This document shows positions 9,292-21,327 of a stretch of DNA of 64,000 nt, piece by piece. The notes under the pieces are model-generated. The model did no database searches. It had not been told where the DNA came from and was given only the letters and a program-made list of their open reading frames with translations. Position numbers and translations under genes: made by a program. How positions within the stretch are numbered: the stretch's first letter is position 1; the number at the start of each line of letters is the position of its first letter. Source of the stretch: Symsagittifera roscoffensis (lineage: Eukaryota > Xenacoelomorpha > Acoela > Convolutidae); the NCBI RefSeq assembly GCF_963678635.1, contig NC_087064.1:9831671-9895670 (forward strand), given 5' to 3'.

Positions 9292-9659
9292 GACGAGCTG
9301 AGGACAATAGTACTAAAAGTAGGAGCAAGAATATGGAGCGAGCAGCCAAAAGAGCATCTACAAGGAGCACCAGCGAAGTGTCCGAAGAGACTATGAAACA
9401 GAAAGAAGGGTTCATTACTCACGCAGTGTCGCCACAATCTCTCTCGCGCATGTCGGATGAAAACATGGTGACGGGAGGCGAACAAGATGCATGCTATGTT
9501 GAATCACACGCCGGTGGAGCTAGTACTGCCCAGCCTCAGAGCAGTTCAGCGTTTGACTGTTACGAGTGGAATGCACAGGCGAAGATGGTGAAATCCAGGG
9601 AAGCAGCCAGCAGACGTGCCTCGATGAGCGAGCCAGTGAGCATGGAGTCGATGGACAAG
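9292..9659 (+). CDS. Probable internal coding exon (Ser/Glu/Arg-rich), unrecognised gene
   Basis: The frame is open through an acceptor (…TTTTAGCAG, exon from 9292 or 9289) and reaches a strong donor, AAG then GTGCGT, at 9660. The donor falls exactly between codons. The peptide is polar and phosphosite-like, with RAED…, an internal Met at 9333, runs such as KRASTRSTSEVSEETM, and SRRASMSEPVSMESMDK at the end. Coding character (codon use, no low-complexity bias) stands out from the AT-rich surroundings. Its composition resembles the giant protein at 21.3-32.4 kb, whose exon can start in the same phase if the acceptor at 21329 is used. I therefore suspect an upstream exon of that gene, joined over an 11.7-kb intron. 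That link is inference. No known domain. Confidence 0.5.
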
Positions 9660-11055
9660 GTGCGTTAAGAATCTCCTCTGATTGCGTTGTTCCGAATAGC
9701 TTCCACGGGTTCTTGAGCAAGCAAAAAGGGAAAAAGAACCTAACAAGTTAGGTGAAATGACATTTGACGCTACGTGAGTCAAAAACTTTTTAAACATGAA
9801 AGCGTGTATTGTACTATATGCTACTAATTAATACGTGTGTAATCTCTCACTATCTTTTTCTTGTTGCACTTTCAGTTATTTTGAACAATCCGAAAAAAAA
9901 TGAAAAACGAAATTTTTTTGGATCATTTTTGAAATAAATGAAATGGTAGCACCGTTGATATCTTTCAGACTGAAAGTGCAACTGATGTATATTCTCTTTA
10001 GTATTTGAAATGTTTGCGCTATTAACCTCTACAACTACCTTTCCTTGTAACCTCGTCTCACTGCAACTCACCTTTCTTGAATAAACAGTTTAAACACTGA
10101 CTGTCTTCTCACCTAACTTGTTTCAAGGCTCCTTCTCACCTTAGCTGCTGAAATGCGTCGAATCGCTTGCTGCTTGTTAATAAAAACGTTTTTCGGAAGT
10201 AAAATAAAATAAATACCATAATGAAACTGTGTGTCAGTCATGATTCGAGCTCCATGCAAAAATGGATAAGTTTCTCCAGTGATAATCAAAGTTATTTGAA
10301 TTTTTGGCTCTTCGCCCCCCCCCCGTTTCGAATTTATTATTTTCGCAGTAGTTTGATGTGTTTCTATGACCAAATGAGCCATGTTGCGATTTAAAATTTA
10401 AACAAGAATAGCCCATTGCTGTTCAGGTAGCACAGATTGTTCCGACCACATTCATTACCCTTGCGATAAGCAAATGTATTGCAATCGGGTACTAAACTTT
10501 TTTCCCCGTAAACAACTTTGTCCTAGAGAATCACTTCTAGAGGATCTTTCATCTTAAATGCTCAATTTTCAAATAAAATTCAAATAAAAGTACCATCAGT
10601 TAGCTAGTAATTAGTTCAAGCCCGTTTCAGGTTATTATTATCTTTTCAAAAAAAATCGATTTTTTTCGTGTTCCTGGTTTTCGTCGGTTTCCGTTTTGAG
10701 TTTTTTTTTTCATTTTTCTCTTTTTTAATTATTCAAACAGTTTCTGTTTGTTATATCGACCAAGTCAACTTATTTTGCGCAATTTGGAGGGCAAAATTTA
10801 TCCGTTTTGGATTGTGTATCAGTTTGGATGGGTCGTGAAAACTTTTAAATTCAATGAAAATTTATATGACAACAGTTTTGTTTTCACTTAGTAGATATTT
10901 GCTCATTTTTTGATCCCAGAACGCTCAAATCATTCAATTATGGTAATTTAAGTTTATTTTGCAAGTGAAACCAGTTTATTCACTCCATACTTCTTGGTTG
11001 GTCTAGAAGCAGGTTGTATCTAGAATTTCCCAGGAAGGGGGTTTGAAAAATTATT
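9660..11055. other. Probable intron with small repeat fragments
   Basis: There is no coding signal. 10313-10390 carries a C-run and an ATGAGCCATGTTGCG fragment of the GGGCTCTTTT family. 10456-10510 carries a fragment of another dispersed unit (ACCCTTGCGATAAGCAA … GGGTACTAAACTTTTTTCC), also seen at 35266 and 35370. The rest is unassigned. Confidence 0.5.
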
Positions 11056-14000
11056 GCATTATAGAGAGTTAAAACCTCAGATTGCGTTTGATTTTGACCG
11101 ATAGTTTTGAAGAAAGCCTCAGGTTATCTATCACCAGGTTTGGCTAAAATAAAGGTTGAAAAATTTGTATAAAATCAGCAATTCGATGCATCAGCGAACC
11201 AAAACGGGCGCATAGTTTTTGCTCCTTTCAACTACATAAGTATACGAATTGAAATTTCAGATTTGTGCAATTTGACGAATTTATTCCTCGAGGCGAAAAT
11301 TGAGTTTAAATTATCATCGCCATGATCCTACACTTGTAGACAAAATCAAACGCAAATTGAATTTTAAACACACTTAGTCTGTTTTCAAGAAACACACTTT
11401 GTACAACTTATAGATAGAATGCAAAAAATTACGTCGGCTGAAATCAAATGATCTGAAGTACAAACATGAAAGTTTTACTGTCTGATACATGCGTTAAACT
11501 TTCCTGTGAAATGAACTTTTTCTCGAATGAGCGGAGAAAAAATATTTTGTTCATGCGATGTGAAACCAAGGAAAAATTTGAATAGTGCAGCTTCTTGCGA
11601 TTTCTTATTGATTGGAAAATTTACTGCAAATTGGGTAAACTGGCATTTTCAGAACTAGCATGTCTTTGAAACCAAGTATTGATGCTTTCCTTTAGTGTAG
11701 CTCAGAACATTTTCTTCGTCGATAGAATAGTTTTTGTTAGTTTTTTTTTGCATAGTGGGCCATGAAAATATGAATTATAGAGAGTGAAATTGCATTTAAA
11801 ATTGTCTCTTTGTGAATTAGTTTAGAGTTAATCATTCTGGCGCATGAAAGACTAGGTCTATAAATCTCTGCATACGCAATTAAAATAATTTTTACAGCTG
11901 ATTAACTTGTTTAACCTGTCTTATAAGTTGCAACAGCTGATTAATTTGAAAAAACTATCTCATAAGTTACTACTAAGCGCAACCCAATATAGGCAAGAAG
12001 CAGTGGGAAATTATTTGTGAAGGTGAGTCAGTGGAACTTTTGCGATACATAACCGCTGAGCCCACATATGTGAGATACCTCAGAAATTATTGTCGGTAAA
12101 TTCAACTGTCCTAGCTCTCAACATCCGCTGCGAATGAAAACCTTTATCTTAATCAGCAAACATTTTTTCGCGTTTAATGAAAGTTAAATTTTTTTGAGCA
12201 TTTTAACGTTGAGAAACCAAAAAATTTGGTAAAGTTTACTTTAAAGGGTCAGAGACGTATTTTTTTTACCGGGAACAAAAAATTTGTGCCAAATCAGTCC
12301 TTCAAGTTTAAATTGCTTGATGGGCAAACAGAAATTGGCACAAGTTTCAACCTCTGTGTTATTATTGAGTATTATCTAGTTTTATCTAAACTACGTGACG
12401 TTTTGCCTATTTGGACCGTGTACTTTTTGAAAACAGTATCAAAATTTGGAACAAAGTATTTTTTGGAACAAAGTATTCGATAGCTGATTAAAAAAGTTAC
12501 CTGATGATTCAGTTTTTTTTAATTGAGTTGGTTTCATGAAAAAATGTCAATCATGAAAAAAAAAGTTCTTCAAATTCAAAGAGCTCTAACGTGATTGTTT
12601 TTCTCCGAAATTCAAAAATCGAAAAATTTAAAATTTTGTGGTTTCAGTGAGTTCACTGACACTTTTCCAACTGTCTTTTGGCTTGGTTTTTTTAAACTCA
12701 GAATTTTGATTTTAGGGAAACTTTGTCAACTCTCTGTTTGTGAATTTTTAACAGGCGGTTTTTATGGCTCCCAAATCCTTAAAAGAAAATTAAAATGATA
12801 GAAGCTGATAGATTGAAGTGGAAAAAAATATATTCTATGAGAAAGCTAACTGGCTACTTTTGAAAAAACCGTTAAAATGGAAAATACATCAAAGCGACAT
12901 AAATCCTTAGAAGTTTAATTCAGCAAACCGATATCAAATGCAAAATTTTTGAAGATTTACGCTTTTCAAGTGTTATATCATTTTGAAGCTTTTCCAGTTT
13001 TTCTTAGCATTCGGTCCCATTCAATGCAGGAAACTTCCACAATAGAAGCTTAATTTGTACGTTTGACAGCAGAATAAAAATTTAACCTATTGGTCTAACT
13101 GTCTCAAATTGTGTTATTTTACCAAAAAGTGTCATGCATAAAACTTTATTGAAATTCGAAGAGCTTTAAGGCCTCATATTTTTACTTCGAAATTCGAAAT
13201 TTAAAGTTTTTTTCCTGAAATAATTGACTTTCATTTAACTGTCTGTTGGCTATGTTTATGTGTAACAGAAGGTTAGTTTTTTTCAGGAAGGAGTCAAACA
13301 GTTTGTTCAAACTGAAATTTATTTTTTCGTGATTTGACTTCTGATTTCTTAAGTTCTAGTCATCTTTTTTTCTTACAAAGGAGGCAAACTCAACTTTTAA
13401 AAAGCAAAATTTGAAAGGTCACGGAAAAGGTGAATGACTTCTAGTTTAGAAAATTAACTTAAGCTATCGAATATCCAGCGCAATGAAAAAACTTTTTGTT
13501 CCATTTTTTGATTTTCTTGTTCCATTTTTGTTAAAATGGGTTTATTTTAGGAAAAAATTGCTAATCTTAATTACTCCACAAAAATTGCACTCGGGTACTA
13601 GGGTATTGCAATCAAGTACTAGACTTTTTTCCCGCATATAATTTTTTTCACGGAATGTTCAGAATTAGAAATGCTTAATTTAGGTTCAGTTCATTATGAA
13701 TTCAAGTTTCTTTGTGTCTCCAGTACACTTGGTTTGAAGGTAATGAGTACGCCTAAGACGGCAAAATCCTGAGTTCGATTATGACAGGACCTGTTTTTTT
13801 GAAAACGTGCAATATCTTGTTTAAAAAATTTCCGATTATTGTTTATCTGCTTAAGTTTTTGTCGGTTTGGTTGCCACGTAGATTTTTTGCTGTACGCAAT
13901 TTACATTGTAGTTAGGTTTTAGTGTTTTGATTTTATTTCTTAATTTTACCAAGCTTGACTTAATATTTTTTTGCTGAAAAATTAAGTCTGTCCAAATTGT

Positions 14001-14310
14001 TTTGGCTCAAATTTTATCGGCTTACTGACCTAATTTTTGAGTCGTTTAAAGGGAAACAAAAGATCGCACAAAAGTTTCAAGGGAAACTCCTCTGGATTGC
14101 GCAAAATTTTCATTTATAAATTTATTTTTTTCGTCGATTTAATGGTTTTGTTCCATTTTTTGGCTCACTGGTAGTGTGTTCTTTTTCTGATATTTCTTAA
14201 TAGCTTTTCTATTTACTTTTTTTTCTGAATTTTCAAGAGGGTAAATTTAGTTCATGGTTTTTGAAGACGCTAAAATTTTCTATTCGTACTTTTTTTTCAA
14301 AAACAGGAAA
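11056..14310 (+). repeat. Large direct repeat, copy 1 (about 3.25 kb)
   Basis: Nearly the whole stretch recurs at 15106-18018 in the same orientation, with scattered substitutions and small indels. Copy 1 has about 280 bp (near 11325-11605) missing from copy 2. It is non-coding: parallel ORFs at 12226 and 12595 are short and AT-driven. It contains a tRNA-like block near 13730-13790 and shorter sub-modules that recur at 19.2 and 34.2 kb. This is either an older segmental duplication or two copies of a long interspersed element of unknown type. Confidence 0.85.
13729..13792 (+). repeat. tRNA-like block inside repeat copy 1
   Basis: An A-box-like AAGGTAATGAGTACGCCT is followed about 30 bases on by a B-box-like GAGTTCGATTATG, then GACAGGACC and a T-run. 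It resembles a degenerate tRNA-derived SINE head. Counterparts are at 17448-17511 and 36607-36672. Confidence 0.5.
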
Positions 14311-15105
14311 GTTGTCTGCAAGTGATTACGCTTATGGAAATTACGCAAATGGAAGCTTACTTTGGTAAATTGCTACGCCCAGTTTTTTTTGAAAAAGTTA
14401 TGGCCTTCAAACAAGTAAAACTTTTAAGCTTTGACCATTTTTTGGAAGGTTTTTGAGGTTAAGAACGTAATCGTGCCAATTCTCAAGCAAAATGTTCAAT
14501 CGATAAACCAGATTTTGGGAATCTTCTCTTCTTTACCGGCCACGATCTGCTTTGAGCAAAAAAAAATCACGGATTGCGGGAAGTCGTAGTTTTTGAATTT
14601 TTACCGTTTTTGCAGAAACTTTAAAATTTTCTTGAAAATTGCCCTAACAAATCTGAGATGATCAGTTGTATTGAAAGAAGCGGTTGCGCGAATCTTCCCT
14701 GCTGAAAAGGTTTTTTTAATATTTTTTTGAAAGAGAAATGCTATGTCTTTGGGAAAATACCATAATCTCAAGTTTTACTCTTCTCATTCAATTTAGTAGA
14801 GAAACAACTAAGGTTATGGGCGAAGTGAAATTTTTATACGGCATCAGTATAACAAATTCAAAAATTATGAAACACGTTCATCCAGTTTCAGCTGGGTCCT
14901 TAGTGTCCTTCATCAAGTTAACCGAAAAATGTAAGTTCACCTAGTTTTTTTCAACAATTTTCATTTTTTTTTCATTTATGATTGTGTTCTATCGCAAGTG
15001 GTGCGAAGCTCCGCTTTACTTCTGTTTAAAAAATTGACCTTTTTAGACCCGAACTTTTAGAAATCCAATTAAACTTTCGGTTAAATGCTTCTTGAAAGAA
15101 TGCAT
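14311..15105. other. Spacer between the two 3-kb repeat copies
   Basis: AT-rich sequence with no coding or structured RNA signal, apart from one copy of the small CGCAAGTGGTGCGAAGCTC hairpin motif at about 14993. Confidence 0.5.
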
Positions 15106-18018
15106 TGTAGAAAGTTAAAATCTCAGATTGCGTTTGATTTTGACCGATAGTTTTGAAGAAAGCCTCCTCAGGTTATCTATCACCAGGTTTGGCTAAAATA
15201 AAAGGTCGATAAATTTGTATAAAATCAGCAATTTTATGCATCAGCGAACCAAAAACGGGCGCATAGTTTTTGCTCCTTTCAACTACATAAGTATACGAAT
15301 TGAAATTTCAGATTTGTGCAATTTGCCATATTTATTCCTCGAGGCGAAAATTGAGTTTAAATTATCATCGCCGTGATATTGATTGGAAAATTTACTGCAA
15401 ATTGGGTAAACTGGCATTTTCAGAACTACCATGTCTTTGAAACTAAGTATTGATGCTTTCCTTTAGTGTAGCTCAGAACATTTTCTTCGTCGATAGAATA
15501 GTTTTGTTAGTTTTTTTTGCATAGTGGGCCATGAAAATATGAATTATAGAGTGTAAAATTGCATTTAAAATTGTCTCTTAGTGAATTAGTTTAGAGTTAA
15601 TCATTCTAGCGCACGAAAGACTAGTTCTATAAATCTCTGCATACGCAATTAAAATAATTTTTACAGCTCATTAACTTGTTTAACCTGTCTTATAATTTGC
15701 AACAGCTGATTAATTTGAAAAAACTATCTCATAAGTTACTGCTAAACGCAACCCAATATAGGCAAGAAGCAGTGGGAAATTATTTGTAAAGGTGAGTCAT
15801 TGGAACTGTTGCGATACATAACCGCTGAGCCCACATATGTGAGATTACTCAGAAATTATTGTCGGTAAATTCAACTGTCCTAACTCTCAACATCTGCTAC
15901 GAATGAAAACTTTTATCTTAATCAGCAAAACTTTTTTAATCAGCAAACAAAAAATGTGTAAAAGTTTACTTTAAAGGGTCAGAGACGTATTTTTTTTTAC
16001 CGGAAACAAAAAGTTTGTGCCAAATCAGTCCTTCAAGTTTAAATTGGTTGATGGGCAAACAGAAATTGGCACAAGTTTCAACCTCTGTGTTATTATTGAG
16101 TATCACCTAGTTTTATCTAAACTACGTGACATTTTACGTGACAAACCACAGTATCAAAATTTGGAACAAAGTATTTTTTGGAACAAAGTATTCGATAGCT
16201 GATTAAAAAAGTTACCTAATGATTCAATTTTTTTTAATTGAGTTAGTTTCATGAAAAAAATGTCAATCATGAACGAGAAAATTCTTCAAATTCTAAGAGC
16301 TCTAACGTGATTGTTTTTCTCCGAAATTCAAAAATCGAAAAATTTAAAATTTTGTGGTTTCAGTGAGTTCACTGACACTTTTCCAACTGTCTTTTGGCTT
16401 GGTTTTTTTAAACTCAGAATTTTGAGTTTAGGGAAACTTTGTCAACTCTCTGTTTGTGAATTTTTAACAGGCGGTTTTTACGGCTCCCAAATCCTTAAAA
16501 GAAAATTGAAATGATAGAAGCTGATAGATTGAAGTGGAAAAAATTATATTCTATGAGAAAGGTAACTGGCTACTTTTGAAAAAACCGTAAAATGGAAAAT
16601 ACATCAAAGCGACATAAATCCTTAGGAGTTCAATTAAGCAAACCGATATCAAATGCAAAATTTTTGAAGATTTACGCTTTTGAAGTGTTATATCATTTTG
16701 AAGCTTTTCCAGTTTTTCTTAGCATTCGGTCCCATTCAATGCAGGAAACTTCCGCAATAGAAGCTTAATTTGCAGATTTGACAGCAGAATAAAAATTTAA
16801 CCTGTTGTTCTAACTGTCTCAAATGGTGTTAATTTACCAAAAAGTGTCATGCATAAAACTTTATTGAAATTCGAAGAGCTTTAAGGCCTCATATTTTTAC
16901 TTCGAAGTTCGAAATTTAAAGTTTTTTTCCTGCAATCATTGACTTTCATTTAACTGTCTGTTGGCTATGTTTATGTGTGACAGAAGGTTAGTTTTTTTCA
17001 GGAAGGAGTCAAACAGTTTGTTCAAACTGAAATTTATTTTTTCGTGATTTGACTTCTGATTTCTTAAGTTCTAGTCATTTTTTTTCTTACAAAGGAGGCA
17101 AACTCAATTTTCAAAAGCAAAATTTGAAAGGTCACGGAAAAGGTTAATGACTTCTAGTTTAGAAAATTAACTTAAGGTATCGAATTGCCAGCGCAATGAA
17201 AAAACTTATCGAGTGTTCCAGTTTTTTTTGTTCCATTTTTGTTAAAATGGGTTTATTTTAGGAAAAAATTGCTAATCTTAATTACTCTATCAAAAATTGC
17301 ACTCGGGTACTAGGGTATTGCAATCAAGTACTAGACTTTTTTCCCGCCTATATTTTTTTTCACGGAATTTTCAGAACTAGAAATGCTTAATTTAGGTTCA
17401 GTTCCTTATGAATTCAAGTTTCTTTGTGTCTCCAGTACACTTGGCTTGTAGGTAATGAGTACGCCTGAGACGGCAAAATCTTGAGTTCGATTATGACAGG
17501 ACCTGTTGTTTTTTAAAATGTGCAATGTCTTGCTTAAAAAATGTCCGATTATTGTTTGTCTGCTTAAGTTTTTGTCGGTTTAGTTGCCACGTAGATTTTT
17601 TGCTGTACGCAATTTACATTGTAGTTAGGTTTTAGTGTTTTGATTTTATTTCTGAATTTTACCACGCTTGACTCAAAATTTTTTTTGCTGAAAAATTTAG
17701 TCTGTCCAAATGGTTTTGGCTCAAATTTTATCGGCTTACTGACCTAATTTTTGAGTAGTTTAAAGGGAAACATAAAAGATCGCACAAAATTTTCAAGGGA
17801 AATTCCTCTGGATTGCACAAATTTTTCATTTATAAATTGATTTTTTTTTGTCGGCTTAATGGTTTCGTTCCATTTTTTGGCTTACTGTCAGTGTGTTCTT
17901 TTTCTGATATTTCTTAATAATTTTTCGTTTTACTTTTTTTTTGAATTTTCAAGAGGGTAAATTTAGTTCATGGTTTTTGAAGACGCTAAAATTTTCTATT
18001 TACTTTTTTTTTCAAAAA
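15106..18018 (+). repeat. Large direct repeat, copy 2 (about 2.9 kb)
   Basis: Homologous to 11056-14310 in the same orientation but lacking an internal block of about 280 bp; the junction is at GTGATATTGATTGG near 15372. Homology ends in a T-run plus CAAAAACA at 18004-18020. There copy 2 runs straight into a perfect 21-bp inverted repeat that copy 1 lacks. Confidence 0.85.
17448..17511 (+). repeat. tRNA-like block inside repeat copy 2
   Basis: The counterpart of 13729-13792, with the B-box-like TGAGTTCGATTATG retained. The A-box-like part reads TAGGTAATGAGTACGCCT. Confidence 0.5.
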
Positions 18019-18052
18019 CAAAGTGTTAGAGCACTTTGTTTTTGAAAAAAAA
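18005..18052. repeat. Perfect 21-bp hairpin at the repeat breakpoint
   Basis: 18005-18025 and 18032-18052 are perfect reverse complements around the 6-base loop TTAGAG. The left arm is the last part of the 3-kb repeat. The right arm has no counterpart in copy 1. This suggests snap-back synthesis at the duplication end, though a short hairpin RNA is possible. The 18053-18438 stretch after it holds nothing I recognise. Confidence 0.75.
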
Positions 18053-18438
18053 CTTATTGTTATATTGTAAGGAAGAGTTCTGTTTTTTTTTAATTTAAAA
18101 GTGCATGGATTTGATTTTGGTTTCAATTTTTCTGTTTGCTTAAAGGTTGGAATTAATTTTGAAATCAATTCAAGTTGATGGCAAAGCGCATTGTTTTAAT
18201 ATGTCAAATTTTTTTTCGAAAAAATCATAAATTTCCAAGCAATGTTGACTTGATTGTCTACGAAAGTCAACGGCGAGAGTCGCTCGAGATTCAGGAGTGT
18301 GGTTCTCTCTGGCGGAAATTTAGGGAAAAAGGATTTCCGTTTTTGTTTTTATTTTATTCACGGGCCTTCATTGTTCTCTTTTTTTTTTGTTGTGACCCAG
18401 CTCATTCATCGTTGCGTATGAAGATCATATGCAATAAA

Positions 18439-19731
18439 TTTGTGCAATTTTTTTTTAGGTTCGAGAGTTTTTTCAGATTTTTTGCAAGTTTTTGGTTGTA
18501 GAAATTGTTTGAAATTTTGGCATTCCTTTTCTTCAGTTTTTTTCTTTCATTTTGATCCTAGTTTATTGCCAATTTTCCTCTTGGTGTTTATAACCAAGTG
18601 CTTCAGTAGGTTGTGCAGGTTCTAAGCATAATTTGGGTGAACATTTAGGTACTTTGGATCTCGATTTTTGACCAAAATTTTTTTCTGAGCGTTTCGATTT
18701 ATTTATTATTAGAAAGATTTGAATTGAGTTTGTGTAGCCTGAATCCTTTTTATGTTTTAGTTAATTATTTTTTTTTCTAGCAAATGCAACAAAGTTTTTC
18801 TTGATCTGCGTAATTACATTTGCGAAGCGAGTGTATTAGTACGAACCTTCTTTAGGTGTAATGAACGTAGTGAGTACTCATATATAGGTCATGCATATGT
18901 AGCTTGGTTATTAATGGCTAGTTTTTGGGGACTTTAAGCATCCGTGGCTGAATGGTTAGTGCGTGAGACAAAGTTGCAAGGTCGCAGATTCGAATCCTTC
19001 ACGCAGCCGAGTTTTTGCTAATTCGAGGCTTATTTCTACTTTTTCTTTGATAGAGCAGCTTTTTGGTAGTGTTACTTTGATAGTGCTGCTTTTTGGTAGT
19101 GTTCTCGCAAGTGCTTGCGAAGTGCAGCTTCGCCTCTGTGTTAATTCAAGCTTTTCACTTTTCGTTGGAGACACATTATTTTTGTTGAGTTTTTTTTGCG
19201 TCGTGTCTGTGTTGATTTTTGAAGCTCAAAGAGCTTTAACCTGTTATTTGTTTTTCTTTGAAAGTTGTTCGAAATTTTCGTATTAGTTACTTTTTCGGTT
19301 TTGTTGTTCTGTAACACTTTTCCAGCCATCTTTTGGCTAGGTTCTTGTTTTTTTTAATACGTAGTGGAAAACATGCTTGTTTCTTACAATTTTCTTACGT
19401 AGCAACATCAGAAAGGGTCGACTGTTGTAGGGTTAGGCTCTGCATTAAAAATACAAATGCATTGATTTCATTCCACTGATATGATTGAGTAGGTTTAGCC
19501 GCAGTGTAAATGTGAAATATGTCACCCATTAATATCGGAAATACTTCTATTACTTCGTAAAAACCTTTTAAAAAACCTGAAAACTAGGTTTTCAATTGTT
19601 ATGAACGAAGTGCGTTTTCACTTATTTAAGCTCTCCATTTTTCCGTTTTGGCGGTTGAAAAATATGACTGCGGTTGAAACTTTCTGTGCTTTTTGCACGG
19701 GAAATCTTATTAAGTAATTGTTAATCATACG
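18439..19731 (+). repeat. 1293-bp tandem duplication, left copy
   Basis: Repeated at 19758-21050 with a constant offset of 1319 and only a handful of substitutions seen by eye (for example near 18505, 18552, 18602, 18662, 18788). It includes one tRNA-like block, one hairpin motif at 19105, and a module (AAAGAGCTTTAACC … CCATCTTTTGGCTAGG, 19228-19340) related to others at 12.6, 13.2 and 34.4 kb. The ORFs in it are duplicated shadows. Confidence 0.95.
18938..19010 (+). repeat. tRNA-like SINE head, left duplicate
   Basis: Box A TGGCTGAATGG (18945-18955) and box B GATTCGAATCC (18987-18997) have tRNA spacing. The stems do not form a complete cloverleaf, notably a weak T stem, so this reads as a tRNA-derived SINE promoter and not a functional tRNA. 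Confidence 0.6.
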
Positions 19732-19757
19732 TTAATAGAAGTAATTGTTAATAGAAG

Positions 19758-21050
19758 TTTGTGCAATTTTTTTTTAGGTTCGAGAGTTTTTTCAGATTTT
19801 TTGCAAGTTTTTGGTTGTAGAAATAGTTTGAAATTTTGGCATTCCTTTTCTTCAGTTTTTTTCTTTCATTCTGATCTTAGTTTATTGCCAATTTTCCTCT
19901 TGGTGTTTATAACCAAGTGCTCCAGTAGGTTGTGCAGGTTCTAAGCATAATTTGGGTGAACATTTAGGTACTTTGGATCTCAATTTTTGACCAAAATTTT
20001 TTTCTGAGCGTTTCGATTTATTTATTATTAGAAAGATTTGAATTGAGTTTGTGTAGCCTGAATCCTTTTTATGTTTTAGTTAATTATTTTTTTTTCTAGC
20101 AAATGCAATAAAGTTTTTCTTGATCTGCGTAATTACATTTGCGAAGCGAGTGTATTAGTACGAACCTTCTTTAGGTGTAATGAACGTAGTGAGTACTCAT
20201 ATATAGGTCATGCATATGTAGCTTGGTTATTAATGGCTAGTTTTTGGGGACTTTAAGCATCCGTGGCTGAATGGTTAGTGCGTGAGACAAAGTTGCAAGG
20301 TCGCAGATTCGAATCCTTCACGCAGCCGAGTTTTTGCTAATTCGAGGCTTATTTCTACTTTTTCTTTGATAGAGCAGCTTTTTGGTAGTGTTACTTTGAT
20401 AGTGCTGCTTTTTGGTAGTGTTCTCGCAAGTGCTTGCGAAGTGCAGCTTCGCCTCTGTGTTAATTCAAGCTTTTCACTTTTCGTTGGAGACACATTATTT
20501 TTGTTGAGTTTTTTTTGCGTCGTGTCTGTGTTGATTTTTGAAGCTCAAAGAGCTTTAACCTGTTATTTGTTTTTCTTTGAAAGTTGTTCGAAATTTTCGT
20601 ATTAGTTACTTTTTCGGTTTTGTTGTTCTGTAACACTTTTCCAGCCATCTTTTGGCTAGGTTCTTGTTTTTTTTAATACGTAGTGGAAAACATGCTTGTT
20701 TCTTACAATTTTCTTACGTAGCAACATCAGAAAGGGTCGACTGTTGTAGGGTTAGGCTCTGCATTAAAAATACAAATGCATTGATTTCATTCCACTGATA
20801 TGATTGAGTAGGTTTAGCCGCAGTGTAAATGTGAAATATGTCACCCATTAATATCGGAAATACTTCTATTACTTCGTAAAAACCTTTTAAAAAACCTGAA
20901 AACTAGGTTTTCAATTGTTATGAACGAAGTGCGTTTTCACTTATTTAAGCTCTCCATTTTTCCGTTTTGGCGGTTGAAAAATATGACTGCGGTTGAAATT
21001 TTCTGTGCTTTTTGCACGGGAAATCTTATTAAGTAATTGTTAATCATACG
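19758..21050 (+). repeat. 1293-bp tandem duplication, right copy
   Basis: The near-identical second copy, separated from the first by a 26-bp spacer (19732-19757) containing TTAATAGAAG twice. It ends at TAATCATACG, after which the sequence diverges. The very low divergence indicates a recent event, or an assembly artefact. Confidence 0.95.
20257..20329 (+). repeat. tRNA-like SINE head, right duplicate
   Basis: Same sequence as 18938-19010, shifted by 1319. Both boxes are unchanged. Confidence 0.6.
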
Positions 21051-21327
21051 AATGTTAGTTCTTCGGTTTCCCTTCTCGGTACTGAAAAATTACTGCTCGT
21101 TTGGTTGTTTTAAATTAGGGTTGTGTGCTATTACACTGGATTAGCCTGAGGGTGAATCCCGGAGGTCATTAAAATTATACGAGCAAGCTCAAAACGGTTT
21201 TAATTAATAACCAGATAGAATTTTTTGTCGCTTGTGTAAAGTACAACTTCGCTTGTGTAGCAAGCAATGACTTATGTTTAGTCTGACGACCGTGGCAACC
21301 CCAAAAAATGCGATCGTCTTTTGGCAG
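21051..21327. other. Sequence upstream of the giant exon; acceptor site
   Basis: There is no coding signal. The giant frame is closed by a TAG at 21279, and no ATG lies between that stop and the conserved-looking coding start. A CGTCTTTTGGCAG/AG acceptor at 21315-21329 therefore best explains the start. The pyrimidine tract is only moderate. Confidence 0.5.

Noticed and set aside
12226-12798. Paired small frames conserved between the 3-kb repeat copies
   Set aside because: The copies are similar at the DNA level throughout; the frames are not preferentially kept and the second copy is shortened.
18938-19010. True tRNA gene (also 20257-20329)
   Set aside because: Boxes A and B are present but the stems do not form a proper cloverleaf, and the sequence is part of a larger duplicated repeat; called a tRNA-derived element.
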